Shown here in pieces: positions 10,140 through 19,929 of a stretch of 64,000 nt of DNA. The notes under the pieces were generated by a model. The model made no database searches, had not been told where the DNA came from, and saw nothing but the letters and a program-made list of their open reading frames with translations. The position numbers were made by a program, and so were the translations under genes. Each line of letters begins with the position of its first letter. The stretch's first letter is position 1. The stretch lies in assembly GCA_963662175.1 (NCBI GenBank), contig OY759221.1, positions 30,750,045 through 30,814,044 of the forward strand, read 5' to 3'. This stretch comes from Aradus depressus. Taxonomy: Eukaryota > Arthropoda > Insecta > Hemiptera > Aradidae.

Positions 10140-10640
10140 TTTTAAAGCACATATTTTTAGACGTTTCCTTGATTTACCCGAAAACGGTTAGTTCTATCGA
10201 AACATTAATAATTAATGTTATAATAATAATTAAAGAAGAATTATTCTTCTTTTGGTTGTTTCCGGCATTTTTTCTCCAGAGGTGTCTTCTTATTTTTTCG
10301 TTGGACAATATTCCGGGACAATTGCAGGTCCCTTCCAGAAGACCTGCAATTGTCCCGAAATATTGTCCAACGAAAAAATAAGAAGACACCTCTGGAGTAA
10401 AAATGCCGGAAACAACCAAAAGTGGAACATCCCAGAGAAGTTTTAGAAACACATTAATTCTTACCAAAATTGTTTCTTATGAAATTTCCAATCACCAATA
10501 AGTCCTCAAAATTGTGGTAGGATCAATACGACAAAAGTTATAGCGCCCCGAAGAATGTAAAGTAAATGTCTATAAGGAATATATCCAAGTAATCGTAACT
10601 CATAGCAACGAACTTTAAAATATGGGTTTTGTATTAGAGA
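10140..10640 (+). repeat. W repeat, interrupted by a foldback
   Basis: TTACCCGAAAACGGTTAGTTC at the left and AGTTATAGCGCCCCGAAGAA to CAACGAACTTTAAAATATGG at the right correspond to a continuous copy at 48005-48370. The stretch 10215-10455 is an insertion not present there. Confidence 0.6.
10215..10455. mobile_element. foldback insertion (inverted pair of element end B)
   Basis: Two copies of the end seen at 4972-5108 face each other. The arms 10249-10330 and 10341-10422 are nearly perfectly complementary (82 bp) around a 10-bp centre. Each arm holds the GGGACAATTGC/TTGTCCCGAA stem and TGCCGGAAACAACCAAAAG. ATTAAT-rich sequence borders both sides, and the surrounding W repeat continues on both flanks, showing insertion as a unit. 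Confidence 0.75.
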
Positions 10641-10973
10641 GCGCCGGTAGCTCAGTGGTATGCGTGCTTGGTTTCTGAGCTCAAGAAGGTTCGAAACCCG
10701 ACCGAGGCCCTTAGTTAATTTTATCTGGGAGGTAAAATAAACTTAAGCACGCCGTCCTTCGGATGGGACGTTAAGCGATGGTCTCGAGCCTGTACAATGT
10801 CAGGTACTCGTTAAAGAGTGCCTGCCCTAGGTGAATAAAAATTTAGGGTAGGCAAAATTTATGACTTCCACAGTAGAGTCGGGCTCATGTCCACCAGAGT
10901 GACGAAAGAGCGCTCTGGTAGTAGGCTATATGACCTCATAGTTAAAGCTCGGAATGAGTCTTAATAACTAATC
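10636..10973 (+). mobile_element. SINE, full length, 7-bp target duplication
   Basis: tRNA-like head with A box TAGCTCAGTGGTATGCG and B box GGTTCGAAACCC, then a body with GGATGGGACGTTAAGCGATGG, CCTAGGTGAATAAAAATTTA and a 3' end near AAAGCTCGGAATGAGTC. TTGTATT flanks both sides (10629-10635, 10974-10980). The uninterrupted site is visible in the W repeats at about 48315 and 48735, so this is a clear insertion. Pol III transcription from the internal boxes is inferred. Confidence 0.92.
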
Positions 10974-11021
10974 TTGTATTGGTAGTTAAATATTAATAAA
11001 AATTAAGAAAAATATATGTGA

Positions 11022-11227
11022 GGTGGCCACTACAGGGTTTTCTTATACTAACAACGCTTACAGATTACTCTCTCTCCCCCTCCCCTTCTCGAAATCATTT
11101 CATTTTGTCTCTTTGTACAGCGTTATCTTGAGGGTAGACATTCTTATATCCAGTATTGCCATAATTTGAAGGGGGAAAGATAGTGATCTGTAAACATGGT
11201 TGGTATAAGAAAGTCCTATGATGTCCA
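11022..11227. mobile_element. MITE, GGCCAC family, copy 1
   Basis: About 205 bp with long inverted ends: GGCCACTACAGGGTTTTCTT and the complement of TCTGTAA..GGTTGGTATAAGA..CCTAT..GTCCAC. The inner arms CTCTCTCCCCCTCCCC and GGGGGAAAG also pair, so the whole unit folds on itself. Two more copies lie at 48374 and 48782. Confidence 0.75.
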
Positions 11228-11280
11228 CATATTTTTAATAGTATTTTTATTACTAATCATATTTGTGTTAGACAGAGATA

Positions 11281-11692
11281 GTTATAAATCTAATTTGGAG
11301 GGGTCAGTGCACAAGTGAACCAAGTCCATTTTTTTCACTTTGTGAGGTTTTTCGTGCTAAATAGGCGTAAAAGTAATATCTTTCAGTGCTACAGTGAACC
11401 AAGTCCTTAGTTCATTTTAACGCCGCAGGATATCAGCTTGAATCAAGTCCTTGGCCCCAGTTTTTCATTTATTTCAGAGCGCTAGTGAACCAAGTCCATA
11501 AACCCATTATTCTGATTGTTTTAGTTGACAGTTTATTTAATGAAAGGACAACTGTTTCAGCTATAATGACATTTATTACTACGGTGCACCTCAGAATTGA
11601 TTATGAAAAAAAAACTTTGAGAGCCAATTGCTCGGAATTAAATGTGATGGACTTGGTTCACTTGTGCTCTGAACCCTCCATTTATAAGTTAC
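11281..11692. mobile_element. 412-bp element with repeated GAACCAAGTCC boxes
   Basis: The ends are inverted (GCACAAGTGAACCAAGTCCA near 11308 and its complement near 11648-11675, extended by GGAGGG and TTATAAAT). The same box recurs in direct orientation at about 11393, 11438 (GAATCAAGTCC) and 11487. Inverted ends plus repeated subterminal boxes is a transposon-like design; no open frame of note. The superfamily is unknown. Confidence 0.6.
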
Positions 11693-11699
11693 CTATATA

Positions 11700-11778
11700 T
11701 TTATCCTAATGTATAAATTCTTATGACGTATCCTATTATCTTGTATTGGTTTAACGGAAATAAAGTTATTATTATGTA
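11700..11778 (+). mobile_element. LINE 3' end fragment
   Basis: TTATGACGTATCCTATTA, GGTTTAACGGAAATAAA and a short (ATT)n tail. The same 3' end is seen in reverse at 21638-21745 and 55022-55135. Confidence 0.6.
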
Positions 11779-12043
11779 ACAAAAATATCAATACTAATTA
11801 AGTACGATGATTCAGAAGTCCCTGAGTAAAATTTTTAACCAATAGTTAATTAATTTGAGCTGGGAATGTAGATCGGCCCGCAAATAAAAACGTTTGTCCA
11901 TAACTGAACTAATGGTACGGTATAGTATGTTCGACCTATGGTATATTGAACAAAATTGTCTATTGGTTTTGTGAGAATGTGGTGGTGGTGGGAGCTAAAC
12001 CGTAGCAAATGATTGATGAAGACTTGATTATAAGGTTGTCTTG

Positions 12044-12131
12044 ATGCGGGTGGTCCATGACTGGGGAATCTCCACAGCTGAGGGAGATCTGTACGATACT
12101 ACATACAACAAGAAGGCAAGCTACAGACCAG
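12044..12131 (+). other. possible coding exon
   Basis: An open frame starting MRVVHDWGISTAEGD runs 29 codons into a strong donor, CCAG|GTAAGC, at 12131/12132. The base composition is more balanced than the flanks. No clear acceptor upstream and no recognised protein family; the other two frames are also open over part of it. It could be a host exon or chance. Confidence 0.22.
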
Positions 12132-12407
12132 GTAAGCAAATAGTCACATCAATCAACCGTACCTTAGAGGACCTCTAGCAGTCGAGAAGAGTTGACAATA
12201 GTTGTCTAAGAAACTAACAAGGGATTGGAGGATTGGAACAAAACATCGGCTACTAACCAAGAACTAAGATTTCTACAAGAACTACCCATATATTCGTACT
12301 CGTAAGCTCCTCTTTTTTTTAAACAAATATTTTATAGTTTGATTCTTGGTACGTTAATCGCTTATATGTGAGTTTTTGCGATGATTATTTGTCTAAATAA
12401 TTAGATT

Positions 12408-12502
12408 ACCTTCGTTCATAGTGACCAGAAGAAGGGACGTGAAGGTGTCCCGAAATAAAATCAACATTTCAACATCCCAGAGTAGTTTAAGAAACACAGA
12501 TT
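12408..12502 (+). repeat. element end B, third copy
   Basis: GTTCATAGTGACCAGAAGAA, stem GGGAC/GTCCCGAA and the ending GTAGTTTAAGAAACACAG. The centre is deleted relative to 4972-5108. Confidence 0.55.
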
Positions 12503-12884
12503 AACAACGCAATTTATAGATTTGTATATGAGATCATTCTTGTTGCAGCTAATTTTTTGTTGTGATCAAGATTCATTTGATCTTCTAACATGAACACTCT
12601 ATACCTTCGTATTGTATTTGAAAAGCTAATTTCATGTCCTAAATATGGTGCTAATGTCGTGATACCAATATGGAGCAATCTAACATTGTGTTTTTAGTGC
12701 AACTAATAGACTTCATCGTGACTAACTCACAAAAATGTTATGCGCGCATACAAAAGTCAATGAGAATATCATCAAAGAAGATCTATGAAAAGTAAAGCAG
12801 AAAACAGAAAAAGGCCTACCAGCGACATTTTCTCATTTGAGCGCAATGAAAATAATTGAAATTAAATTTTTATCTTATTTAGTT
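12503..12884. other. AT-rich sequence, nothing recognised
   Basis: No inverted ends or coding pattern seen. Confidence 0.3.
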
Positions 12885-13055
12885 ATTGGTTTTCATGCCC
12901 AGGTTGTAACTTCGAAGTCGTATCTACTACCGAGCGCTTTTTCTACATTCTGGTGAACTTTTTGGTGAATTTTTTTGATAAGGGCATTTAATGAGTAGCT
13001 GACATAGTGGCTCGGGACCATCGCTTAACTTCTCATCCGAAGGACGATGTGCTCA
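12885..13055 (-). mobile_element. SINE fragment
   Basis: Diverged body: CATGCCCAGGTTGTAACTTC, GAGTAGCTGACATAGTGG, CATCCGAAGGACGATGTGCT. The head is absent and an internal stretch is deleted. Confidence 0.7.
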
Positions 13056-13119
13056 TGTTAAAAATTCTAACAGGACCAGAAAGTTGCCTTTTGACTTTTT
13101 TAAAATAGAGCAAAATCTA

Positions 13120-13480
13120 GGATGTTGTTTCTTGTGTGTGTTTGTGAACACAATAACTCCCGATAGAATAAATGTTGATACACAAAATTTTATATGTGTA
13201 TTTAAAACTATATAAAGACGGCTGACTTTGATTTTCAGTCAAATCGGCAAAAGGAAAGGGGTTCAAAGGGGGCTCAACTCAAAAATTCCAACTACACAAA
13301 ATTTATTATAAGGAATCCAGAATTCCCTTTTAGTGAACTTTGGTTGTTAGCCCAAATGATCGATTGGTTTTAGATGAAGAGCGAAAACTTGAAATAACTT
13401 TGAATTTCTCACTAAGCAGCGGGACTTATCACTGGCACAGTCCAATTAAGGAAACTGTTTCAAAATTACCAGCAGTGATT
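13120..13480 (+). repeat. U repeat copy
   Basis: Begins TGTTTGTGAACACAATAACT, two core units, then AGATGAAGAGCGAAAACTT. Confidence 0.7.
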
Positions 13481-13960
13481 AGCGAAGAAGCTATCTGAGG
13501 TAAAATAAAACTATTAATGTCAAAAAAAACTATTAAAACCTCACAATCTACAATAAAATCAAACTAGGCACAACGATCGACCTTTGAAACATGTTTTTTT
13601 TTTCTCAAAATTCTTACTTTTCAAAAAATAATATCTTTTTATAATTAAGTGAAGTATATTGATACTAAATAAAGAAGTTCATAAAAACCGAAGGGTATCT
13701 AAATTTTATTTCTAGCGAAGTCCTCTTACTTAGAAAGTATACCTGAGTATAATAAACATAGTTACAAAGTACATAAAAGAGAGCTTAATTTCAAAAGTAA
13801 ATTTATAACAGTCTGTAATCATAAATTTTAAAGGTCGAATTCAAAAGAAGTTTTAGATGTTTCAGAGCATCTTTGAATAAAGAACGGGTCGTATTGACAC
13901 AAATGAAATTTAACTGAAACGTTATTTGAAAGCAGTTTTTAGTTCATTTCTATTCACAGG
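13481..13960. other. AT-rich sequence, nothing recognised
   Basis: A/T runs with no open frame, inverted end or repeat match seen by eye. Confidence 0.3.
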
Positions 13961-13964
13961 AGAG

Positions 13965-14420
13965 AAAAAAAATCGACAGTGAATCACCGGCAGTACACTT
14001 CCCCAGCACAAATAAATCCACCTTTTCGAAATCATTTGAGCTAAAAATCTATAGTTGACTTACAAAAGAGCTTCTGAGTCATTATACTAAATTTGATATC
14101 CATAAATTCATAACAACAGCTATTAGAGTTTCGTGGTAAGGTCCCCCCCCCTTTCCTTAGGTCGATTTGGCTGAATATCTATAGGTGTCTTCCTTATGGG
14201 GTTCTGGATACATATATAAAAAGTTTCGTGTTGATAATACATTCTATGGAGAGTTGTGTTCACAGAAACACAGAAGCATAGACAGCCATGTTTTGTTTTT
14301 ACATGTTTGTGATCAAGGGGTCAGGAGACATGAATAGCATCGAATATCTAAACAATTAGACAACTTCCCCTTTGCTTCGTATAACTGGGAATCTAAAAAT
14401 GTATTTCTAATGAAGTACCT
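13965..14420 (-). repeat. U repeat copy, reverse, near full length
   Basis: Starts at the outer end (GTGAATCACCGGCAGTACACT, CTTCCCCAGCACAA), has two core units and ends at the other terminus (ACAACTTCCCC...GTATAACTGGGAA). Confidence 0.75.
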
Positions 14421-14573
14421 AACTGATTAAAAAATACTGAAACTGTCTTCAGCGTGATCTTAAGTGATATAATAACAGTCTTTATTGATATGACTGAGCC
14501 CATTAAACAATTTGTTAAGTATATTTATTTAAATACGTTTACTAACGAAAAAATGCATACATATATATACTTG

Positions 14574-15250
14574 TAGGAATATTGAGGATCAGTCAAAGAT
14601 GGAAGAAAACAGGCAACACTATTGATACGCCAACGTCTCGATATATTTTATAGCATCATCAAGGCCTACAAACATGGGGGGGGGATCTAGATTATAATCA
14701 CACTTAAACAACATTAGTGTGTTGATAAACATTACTGAATGTTAAAATAGACATTCTAACAAGTTAAAAATAATAAATTTGTACACTAATACAAATTAAA
14801 ATTAACTATGAATACATTACTAAACATAAACATTAATAATGGAAATAGACAAATAGGTGGAACATAATAAAGAGTAAACATTAAAATGACTTACTATGAA
14901 TAAGCAGGGTTGGGGAGAAGACATGTACACTGGATGGAGTCTTACATTGCAATGAAATGGTACAATATTACAGGGGTGCTGAAGGAAACAGGTACAGGGA
15001 ACTAGGAAAACCCCGTCGTAAATGTCACATTCCAGCCAGAAATGTTGAAAATAATATAAATATAATGATTGAAATCAGTAATGTTTATCAACACACTAAT
15101 TTTGTTTAATTGTGATTCTAATCTTGATTCCCCCCCATGTTTGTAGGCCCTGATGATGATATAAAATATATCGAAACGTTGGCGTTTGAATAGTGTTGCC
15201 TGTTTTCATCCATCTTTGACACCCTCAATATTTCTACAATTAGAATCTAC
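14574..15250. mobile_element. element with inverted hammerhead-like ends (family C)
   Basis: The left end (14574-14740, reverse) and right end (15080-15250, direct) are complementary over about 165 bp, including CCCCCCATGTTTGTAGGCC, CTGATGATGATATAAAATA, CGTTGGCG and AGGCAACACTATT. Between them lie about 340 bp with no coding frame. A third copy of the outer end is at 62940-63065. Terminal repeats in inverted orientation that carry a hammerhead-like core fit a Penelope-like or retrozyme relic, but no reverse transcriptase or GIY-YIG domain is present. Confidence 0.55.
15149..15192 (+). ncRNA. hammerhead-like motif (family C)
   Basis: Core CUGAUGA, extra U, stem II GAUAUA/UAUAUC, GAA, stem III ACG/CGU and U17. 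Stem I does not pair convincingly with the flanks. The partner copy at 14637-14668 (minus) has UUGAUGA and GAG, so its core is damaged. Confidence 0.4.
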
Positions 15251-15463
15251 AGTCGCTAATCAACATCTGGATATATTTACGTTATCTGTGTGGAAGAATA
15301 ACAACAATCAAGTTTCAATATACAAGAAGAAATAACAGAAAATAAAAGCAACATATATTTATAAATTTAACACATACAATCAGAATACAATGAATAAGAC
15401 AAATTTAATGGAAGAGAAAAAAATGTACAACAACAACATTTATTTGGACCAGCAAGATATGTG

Positions 15464-16055
15464 CTATACACAAATATATAATAAAATGAAGGGTTTAAAA
15501 TAGGAAGACCTGGTACAGTCTTTGTTTGAGTCGCCTCCCAGGAGAGGCGCACAAAGACTGTAGTGTACAGCACCGGAACAATGCACAATGTGGTGATTCT
15601 TCACTAGCTTCTCAATGTGAGCTGCAAATAGAGGTACTCCCAGTTCTTCGTGGATTTTGTGATTCCTGACAAACCAGGGTGCGTTTGTTGCTATTCAGAG
15701 TACTTTGTTTTGAAATGTTTGTAATCGTTTTCTGTTAGTGTTGCTGGTACCGATCCAGACTGGACAGGCGTATGTTAGAAGTGGAAGTAGGGAGAGTCTT
15801 GTATAGCAGAATAGTACATGTGTGTTTAAGTGGCGTGTTTCTGTTTATGAGAGGGTAGGGTGTGTTAAGTCGTGAATATGCTAGCTGTAGTTTTCTGTTA
15901 ATGTGTAGTTTCCATGTCAGCCGTGTATCCAAAAGCACTCCACACCCTGGTCCTTGGGGTTCCAGAGAATCAATTTGCAGCTGACGTTGTTCTTTTATGG
16001 AGAATCTGCGGAGAGTGAAGATTTTTGCTTCAGTCTTCCCTACATTCTAATTTTA
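15464..16055 (-). pseudogene. jockey-like reverse transcriptase, C-terminal remnant
   Basis: Read on the minus strand: KIFTLRRFS, GVLLDTRLTWKLHINRK, LNTPYPLINRNTPLK, then after a frameshift LLTYACPVWIGTSN and NAPWFVRNHKIHEELGVP. These are in the order expected for the thumb and C-terminal region of jockey-type non-LTR reverse transcriptases. At least one frameshift and one in-frame stop (in the QNKVL segment) break it, and the endonuclease and catalytic palm are missing. A second copy of the same family is at 39164-39595. Confidence 0.82.
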
Positions 16056-16087
16056 GTCTCCATAAAAAATGTAATAAATCCTCCATA

Positions 16088-16088
<1 letters not shown>

Positions 16089-16150
<62 letters not shown>
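16089..16150. repeat. (AT)n microsatellite
   Basis: About 60 bp of uninterrupted alternating AT; the IYIYIY reading frames through it are artefacts. Confidence 0.97.
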
Positions 16151-16155
<5 letters not shown>

Positions 16156-16485
16156 TAATTTATTTAAAATAAACAATGATAGGCAAGTAGGGGGAAGAAA
16201 AAAATAATAAGAACAATAATTCCAGAAAATAAGTGAAATGAGTAGAAAATAACTTATGTAATAATACGAAAGAAGAGGGAATAAATAATATTTAATATAG
16301 ACCATAAAGTTTTGAAAATAATGAAATATTGCAAAGTTGTCTGACATAAGAGGTGAATAAAAAATATAATTGTGAGAAAAATGAATTACGAGTGTATGTA
16401 TTACAAATATGTGGAGTTTTAAAATTAAGGTAATATTTTTACAAGTTGTAAATATAAAATGAATTACTAATTAGTAATTGTGACT
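16151..16485. other. AT-rich sequence, nothing recognised
   Basis: No open frame beyond low-complexity readings. Confidence 0.3.
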
Positions 16486-16560
16486 CATGCCCAGGATTTA
16501 ACTTAGGCCATATGACCTCGAAGTCTACCACTACTTTTGTCGCTCTGGTGGACATGAGTA
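16486..16560 (-). mobile_element. SINE 3'-end fragment
   Basis: GTGACTCATGCCCAGGATTT to GTCGCTCTGGTGGACATGAG; the body and head are missing. Confidence 0.65.
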
Positions 16561-16727
16561 CTATTAACAATAAAAACAAAGATACTAAGTAAATTTATAG
16601 TAAGAGGAAAAATATAAAAAAATTATATAAATAATACTAGACATTAGTAATAATATAAATACTAGATGAAGGTAATATTTTGAAAAATATATTTAAAATT
16701 TATAAATTTATTTATTAAACAAATTGC

Positions 16728-17050
16728 GACTCATGCCCGGGCTTAACTACGAGGTCATATCGCCTACTATCAGACGCTCTATCGTCTGGTGGACATAAGC
16801 CCGACTCTACTCTGGGAGTCCTAAATTTTGCCTAGCCTAAATTTTTATTCACATAGTGTAGGTATGTTTTTAACGAGTACCTGATATCGTACAGGCTCGG
16901 GACAGTCGCTTAACGTCTCATTCGAAGAACGGCATGCTCAAGGTCTTTACCTCTCAGATAAAAAACCTAAGAGCCTCGGCCGGGTTTCGAACCCGCGATC
17001 TTGAGCTTAGTAAGCTAGCAAGCTACCTCTGAGCTTCCGACTACCTCAAG
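16728..17050 (-). mobile_element. SINE, near full length, diverged
   Basis: Runs from GCGACTCATGCCCGGGCTT to the tRNA-like head, with B box complement GGGTTTCGAACCC and a head extended by AGCTAGCAAGCTACC. Its divergence from the 10636 copy suggests an older subfamily. No clean duplication seen. Confidence 0.82.
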
Positions 17051-17206
17051 GATACATGGATGGTTTATCTTATGATTCAAGTATTAATTGGAAATCTTAT
17101 TAGGCTGAACAATATTTATCTGAATGTTTTTTTGATTACTCGAATCACGCCAACTGCGGCTCAATTGTTAACTTATTGATAATTTTTTTGGAAATTATAG
17201 GATAGC

Positions 17207-17711
17207 CAGGGGCGAAGCCACGATTTTGAGCAGGGGGAGGCAAAGTTAGGCTACAGGGGAGGGGGGTATAGACTCCCGGGGATACAGCCCACAGTTTCCG
17301 TGGTTAGCGCTGACTTTTTGTTATTAATTTGGGAGACTCGGACCTCTAGAAGCTCCCCCTGAGGTTACCACTGACTGTAATACTTACTCTGACTTTACAT
17401 GAGCAGCAAAAATGCAAAGCGCAGCAGCAGCAAATGCATGCTGTGGTTTCTTTAGAATTAAATGATTCACAGCCAATAGCATGCATTTGCTGCTGCTGCG
17501 CTTTGCATTTTTACTGCGCCTGTAAAATCAGCTTTAAGAGTATAAGGTATAACATAAATGAAGATTTTGAGCGAGGAAATGAAATGATCGAATTCATGTA
17601 TATTTAAATAAATATAATATGACTTGTTTTGTACATGTACATTTAAGTAAAGCACAATTTTCGTAATCTTGGTTTTTTGCTCTGGCCAGGGGCCCCCTGG
17701 CTACGCCCCTG
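17207..17711. mobile_element. non-autonomous hAT transposon, 8-bp duplication
   Basis: Ends CAGGGGCGAAGCCA and TGGCTACGCCCCTG (inverted, one mismatch); AGGATAGC is duplicated at 17199-17206 and 17712-17719. The 505-bp body contains a strong internal hairpin: 17404-17445 and 17472-17515, complementary across AATGCAAAGCGCAGCAGCAG. No transposase frame. Confidence 0.88.
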
Positions 17712-17882
17712 AGGATAGCCGTTCTATTACTACTGCGCTTAAAGCTATCATCAAAATGCAAGTAGCTACAAGTATGCCACTGAATGGGGTTGTCCTTCAC
17801 GGTGTATTATCCTAATTTGCATATTCTTTTCTCTTTCTGAAGAGAAGGAACAAAAGAGTAGATAAAGTCCTCTCCAATCAGC

Positions 17883-17937
17883 AAGTGCTAAGATTGGAGG
17901 CTGGAGGCTGGAGGATGGAGGATGGAGGATGGAGCAC
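17883..17937. repeat. GGAGGMTG microsatellite
   Basis: About six units of 7-8 bp (GGAGGCT, GGAGGAT). Confidence 0.8.
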
Positions 17938-18169
17938 ATCTGATAGGAAGACAAGCTGAGGGCTCTAATGAGGCGGACTGAGTCTAATTATCGTACAAAG
18001 ACACGTCGTAGACATTTGTTTCAATACGACAAAGCTCCTACCATACCTTCCTAATGTACTTAGGTAGCATCACTAGATGATCCTCATTAGAGCACAAGTA
18101 CCTCAAGATACCTATCGATTTCCCATATACAATCGATATTTTCCCACATAATATTTATTGAATAAGTAT

Positions 18170-18545
18170 ATACGAAGTATAGAGGAAGTTATGTAATAAA
18201 TCGGTAAAATTCGATGAATTATCAACGGAATTCCATATTTTCCTAACTCCTGATTTCAAAAACATACAAAAATGTGTGTTCGTGTACACGATAACTCTCG
18301 TCAGAATAATAATATAGACATGAAATATTACATGTGTAACCAGAACCCTCTAAGGACAACTTATATTGATTTTCAGTCAAATTGCTCAAAGGAAAGAAGG
18401 AGATTTGGGGAGGCTTAACATAAAATCTCTAAGAATTGCCGTTGTAAATAAGGTATTGACACGAAATTTCATATGTAAATTTATAGCTTTATAAAGACTA
18501 CACCCATTAATTTTTAAAGGAATCAGCAGGAGGGGAGTAAAGTAC
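18170..18545 (+). repeat. U repeat copy
   Basis: 5' end GTATAGAGGAAGTTATGTAA, GTGTACACGATAACTCTCG and two core units; the 3' end is lost where the reverse transcriptase remnant begins. Confidence 0.72.
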
Positions 18546-18691
18546 CAGAGAAGAACTGTTTCAAATTTAAAAATGTTTTAATAAATAGTTTAAAGGTTTT
18601 TCAATATAACTGTACATCCGATATCCCCAGATTTGAGACCCATAATACAGGACTGAGCGTGATACGGCATTGAAGATTTTTAATTTGGAGG
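18540..18691 (-). pseudogene. non-LTR reverse transcriptase fragment
   Basis: The minus strand reads KIFNAVSRSVLCYGSQIWGY, then RMYSYIEKPLNYLLKHF, followed by a stop. This matches the conserved segment after the palm of jockey-type reverse transcriptases (NAV.RS.LCYG.Q.WG). The rest of the element is absent. Confidence 0.72.
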
Positions 18692-18830
18692 CAAATTCTT
18701 ATTTAAAATAATTTTATTAAATGCAGATAGTTAAATATTAGCTAGAGGGTGTTATATGTGCCTTCAGGCTTTGGATAAAGTAGGTACAAAAGCTACCCTG
18801 CATCTCCTGGACGGGATTCGAGCCCCAAGA
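18692..18830 (+). other. short stretch with a tRNA B-box-like motif
   Basis: GGGATTCGAGCCCC at about 18813 resembles a B box, preceded by TAGGTACAAAAGC, but no A box or foldable tRNA is present. Possibly a second SINE lineage. Confidence 0.2.
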
Positions 18831-19365
18831 AAAATATCGTGTCGATACAGTCATTCTATCAGGAGTAATCGTGTTCACGTACACACGCATACAGAGAAGT
18901 TTCTTTATTCATTTTTGGAATCAGGAAATCGGAAAACACGAAATTTCGCTGAAAACTCAACATGGAATATTTAACCGATTACAGAGGGCGCCGGTAGCTC
19001 AGTGGTATGCGTGCTTGCCTTATGAGCTCAAGAACGTGGGTTCGAAACCCGACCGAGGCCTTTAGTTTATTTTATCTGGGAGGTAAAATAAACTTAAGCA
19101 CTCCTTCCTTCGAATGGGACGTTAAGCAATGGTCCCGAGCCTGTACGATGTCAGGTATTCATTAAAGATCCCTGCCCTAGGTGAACAAAAATTTAGGACT
19201 CCCACAGTGGAGTCAGGCTCATGTCCACCAGAGCGCTCTGGTATTAAGCGATATGACCTCGTAGTTAAAGCCCGGGCATGAGACATAAAAACCAAACCTA
19301 ACCTCAAACCGATTACATAAATTTCCCTTTACTTTGTAGAACTGGGGAACTTTTGTTTGACATTC
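18831..19365 (-). repeat. U repeat 5' end, split by a SINE
   Basis: 18831-18983 and 19307-19365 together restore a reverse U terminus (CGATTACATAAATTTCCCTT, TTTGTAGAACTGGGGAA). Confidence 0.72.
18984..19306 (+). mobile_element. SINE, full length, 11-bp target duplication
   Basis: Reference copy: head GCGCCGGTAGCTCAGTGGTA, B box GGGTTCGAAACCC, junction GACCGAGGCCTTTAG, body, and 3' end CCCGGGCATGAGACATAAAA followed by ACCAAACCTAACCT. AACCGATTACA flanks it at 18973-18983 and 19307-19317. Confidence 0.93.
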
Positions 19366-19460
19366 GTAATAGAAAATTGAATTACTGTTTTGACGGAATG
19401 TTGACATTCATGTCAAATCAAGATTCCATCTATTGAAACGTCGTTCTGGTCTGTTCACGA

Positions 19461-19631
19461 TCAACTTTGTTCCGACTTATCAGCTGTAATTTGACAGTCA
19501 GCAAGCTGGAACTCAAACACTTTCAGACTTGGTTCTGTTTCTGTGTCCCTTTCACCAGTCAGTAAATAGACATAAGACTTCTCCCTGCATTTCTTCACGT
19601 CCTTATGTTCTCCATGTTGGGGTGGACACTT
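19461..19631 (-). other. exon-like open frame, unrecognised
   Basis: 56 codons between stops, reading KSYVYLLTGERDTETEPSLK in its middle part and FEFQLADCQITADKSEQS at the end. The composition is coding-like in an AT-rich region, but there is no Met and no convincing splice acceptor. It may be a fragment of a host or transposon gene. Confidence 0.22.
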
Positions 19632-19639
19632 TCAACATC

Positions 19640-19920
19640 AAGTTTTTTTTTTTTCAAAAAACTATAACAAAGTTATTAAATTTTTTAATGTAATTTCCCA
19701 CTTCTTGAAGGCTACAGAAACAATAAAAAATGTTAAAATTGAACTAAAAATGTTTATGTTAGAGGAAACCTTCTATTTGAAATGTTTTACTCATTGTTCA
19801 AAAATAATAAAATAACCATGATGTAAAAGTCGTGTTTTTTATATATAAAACTATAGTCGATGATGTAATGTAATTAATCAATTAAGTTCGTGCTCTCCCT
19901 TCAAACGTTTGTATTAAAAA
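19640..19920. other. AT-rich sequence, nothing recognised
   Basis: Poly-A/T runs only. Confidence 0.3.
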
Positions 19921-19929
19921 TCAATAGTT

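Noticed and set aside
9926..10467. 151- and 97-codon overlapping frames
   Set aside because: They run through the palindrome at 10249-10422 and read its two arms; not coding.
16025..16347. Open frames with long IYIYIY runs
   Set aside because: They are translations of the (AT)n microsatellite.
18984..19060. A genuine tRNA gene
   Set aside because: A and B boxes are present, but every copy is followed by the same SINE body and target duplications; no stand-alone tRNA fold was found.
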